This document shows positions 4,924-5,780 of a DNA stretch of 5,780 bases, one piece after another (the stretch's first letter is position 1; each line of letters begins with the position of its first letter). The notes below the pieces were generated by a model that did not search any database, had not been told where the DNA came from, and saw only the letters and a program-made list of their open reading frames with translations. The stretch covers positions 1 to 5,780 of the forward strand of contig JAHCIE010000223.1 in the NCBI GenBank assembly GCA_026129385.1. The letters run 5' to 3'. The position numbers and the translations under genes were made by a program. This DNA comes from Anaerolineae bacterium. GTDB taxonomy: Bacteria > Chloroflexota > Anaerolineae > Epilineales > JAHCIE01.

Positions 4924-5780
4924 ATGTCAGTGGCTGCTGCCCCTGGCAAGGCGGTAACATCGTCGGGCGCCAATACACCGGCGGAGGTCGTCCCCGACAC
5001 GGAGAAACTGGTCCTCGCGACCCTCATCATGGTGGCGGCGGTGGCGAACCTGCCGCTGGCTATGGCCAATGTCGCCCTGCCCTCCATCGGCGCGTATTTC
5101 GACGCATCCCAAACGCAGCTCAACCTCGTGGCGGTGGCCTACTCGCTCGGTCTGGCCTGCTCGGTGCTGTGGCTGGGCGCACTCGGCGACCGCAACGGCC
5201 GCAAACAGATCGCCATCTTGGGTGTAGCGTTGGCGATGCCCGCCGCGCTTATCTGCGGCTTTGCCCCCTCGATCCAGGTGCTGATCGGCGGCCGTCTCTT
5301 TGGTGGCTTTGCGGCCGGCATGGCCTACCCGACCACCCTGGCATTGATCGCAGCGTTGTGGGGGCCGGGACCTGGGCGCACGCGCTCGATAGCGCTGTGG
5401 GCAGCCCTCGGCGGCGCCATTAGCGCCTGCGGCCCGCTGCTCTCCGGCTTGCTGCTAGAACGTTTCCCCTGGAACTCGGTCTTCTTCGTGGTGCTGCCGG
5501 TGGCGGTTGTGGCGCTCTTCATGGCGCTCAAATTCCTGCCCTCGCACATCAACGAGACCAAGGAACAGGTCGACAACCTCGGCGGTATCCTCTCGCTCGT
5601 GCTCGTCGGCACCTTTATCCTGGCCATCAACTTTGCGCCGGTGGCGAGCATGCGCACGCTGGTGGTGGGGCTGCTGGTGATTGCCGCCATCGCCCTGGTG
5701 TTGTTCGTCATCCGCCAACGCCGCGCCAAGAACCCGCTCTACGACCTCAAGGTCGCCGCGCGTCCCACCTTCTGGGTAGC
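4924..5780 (+). CDS. MFS transporter, DHA2 (14-TM, EmrB/QacA-like) type, N-terminal 285 residues (3' end outside window)
   Basis: Proton-coupled membrane exporter of the major facilitator superfamily. After a hydrophilic N-terminus (1-27), hydrophobic segments are seen at about 29-50, 66-88, 97-113, 118-143, 156-177, 184-204, 222-241 and 246-264. Motif A is present as LGALGDRNGRKQ (84-95) and the antiporter motif C as GGAISACGPLLSG (163-175). ANVALPSIGAYF (48-59) matches the DHA2 motif 'D.TIVNVALP.I', but the aspartate usual in TM1 is absent (NLPLAMANVALP). The short, hydrophilic loop after TM6 (SHINETKEQVDNLGG, 207-221) followed at once by further hydrophobic segments fits the 14-TM layout. 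The ATG is fixed by GGGAGGA just upstream. Substrate cannot be inferred. It follows the 83-residue gene by 58 nt and the LuxR-type regulator by about 470 nt, consistent with local control of export. Confidence 0.93.
   Translation, partial: MSVAAAPGKAVTSSGANTPAEVVPDTEKLVLATLIMVAAVANLPLAMANVALPSIGAYFDASQTQLNLVAVAYSLGLACSVLWLGALGDRNGRKQIAILGVALAMPAALICGFAPSIQVLIGGRLFGGFAAGMAYPTTLALIAALWGPGPGRTRSIALWAALGGAISACGPLLSGLLLERFPWNSVFFVVLPVAVVALFMALKFLPSHINETKEQVDNLGGILSLVLVGTFILAINFAPVASMRTLVVGLLVIAAIALVLFVIRQRRAKNPLYDLKVAARPTFWV

Overview
This is a GC-rich (roughly 60-65% by eye) bacterial window with five protein-coding genes arranged around one divergent promoter region. Two genes run leftwards (a SulP-family anion transporter, cut by the left edge, and a DUF1269 membrane protein). 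Three run rightwards (a 910-residue MalT-like LuxR-family regulator, an 83-residue uncharacterised protein, and a DHA2-type MFS transporter, cut by the right edge). No RNA genes, CRISPR arrays, insertion sequences or integration sites were seen. The large LuxR-type ATPase regulator, the small protein ending in a 'TLTDQAALMGVLTALYNRGI' core, and the MFS type with an 'ANVALPSI...LGDRNGRK' layout look most like Chloroflexota, with Actinomycetota as the alternative. That assignment is an inference from protein style, not something proved here.

Left arm (1-1441, minus strand). The DUF1269 gene (1441-950) has a consensus AGGAGG ribosome site and a good sigma-70-like promoter (TTGCCC, 17 bp, TATACT). 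It is followed after 97 nt by the SulP gene (852 to beyond base 1). A perfect 13-bp GC-rich hairpin without a U-tract lies between them, so the pair may be an operon with unequal expression of the two genes.

Centre (1442-1718). This short intergenic region carries two divergent sigma-70-like promoters (the rightward one is TTGACA, 17 bp, TATGAT). It also has a perfect 12-bp inverted repeat with arms 62 bp apart, one arm covering the leftward -10 box; a 7-bp inverted repeat bracketing the rightward -10 box; and a compact GC hairpin between the two promoters. The regulator's own start combines a strong promoter with a TTG codon, an eight-G tract as its ribosome site, and a hairpin that runs into that tract.

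Right arm (1719-5780, plus strand). The regulator (1719-4451) has an N-terminal P-loop ATPase, a helical-repeat middle and a C-terminal LuxR helix-turn-helix. A 162-nt gap with a 6-2-6 dyad (GTTGTC-GT-GACAAC) leads to the small gene (4614-4865), and 58 nt later the MFS transporter starts (4924) behind a strong GGGAGGA site. The simplest reading is an inducer-sensing ATP-dependent activator controlling a neighbouring small protein plus exporter, and possibly also the divergent DUF1269-SulP pair. The regulatory links are inferred from gene order and repeat placement only.
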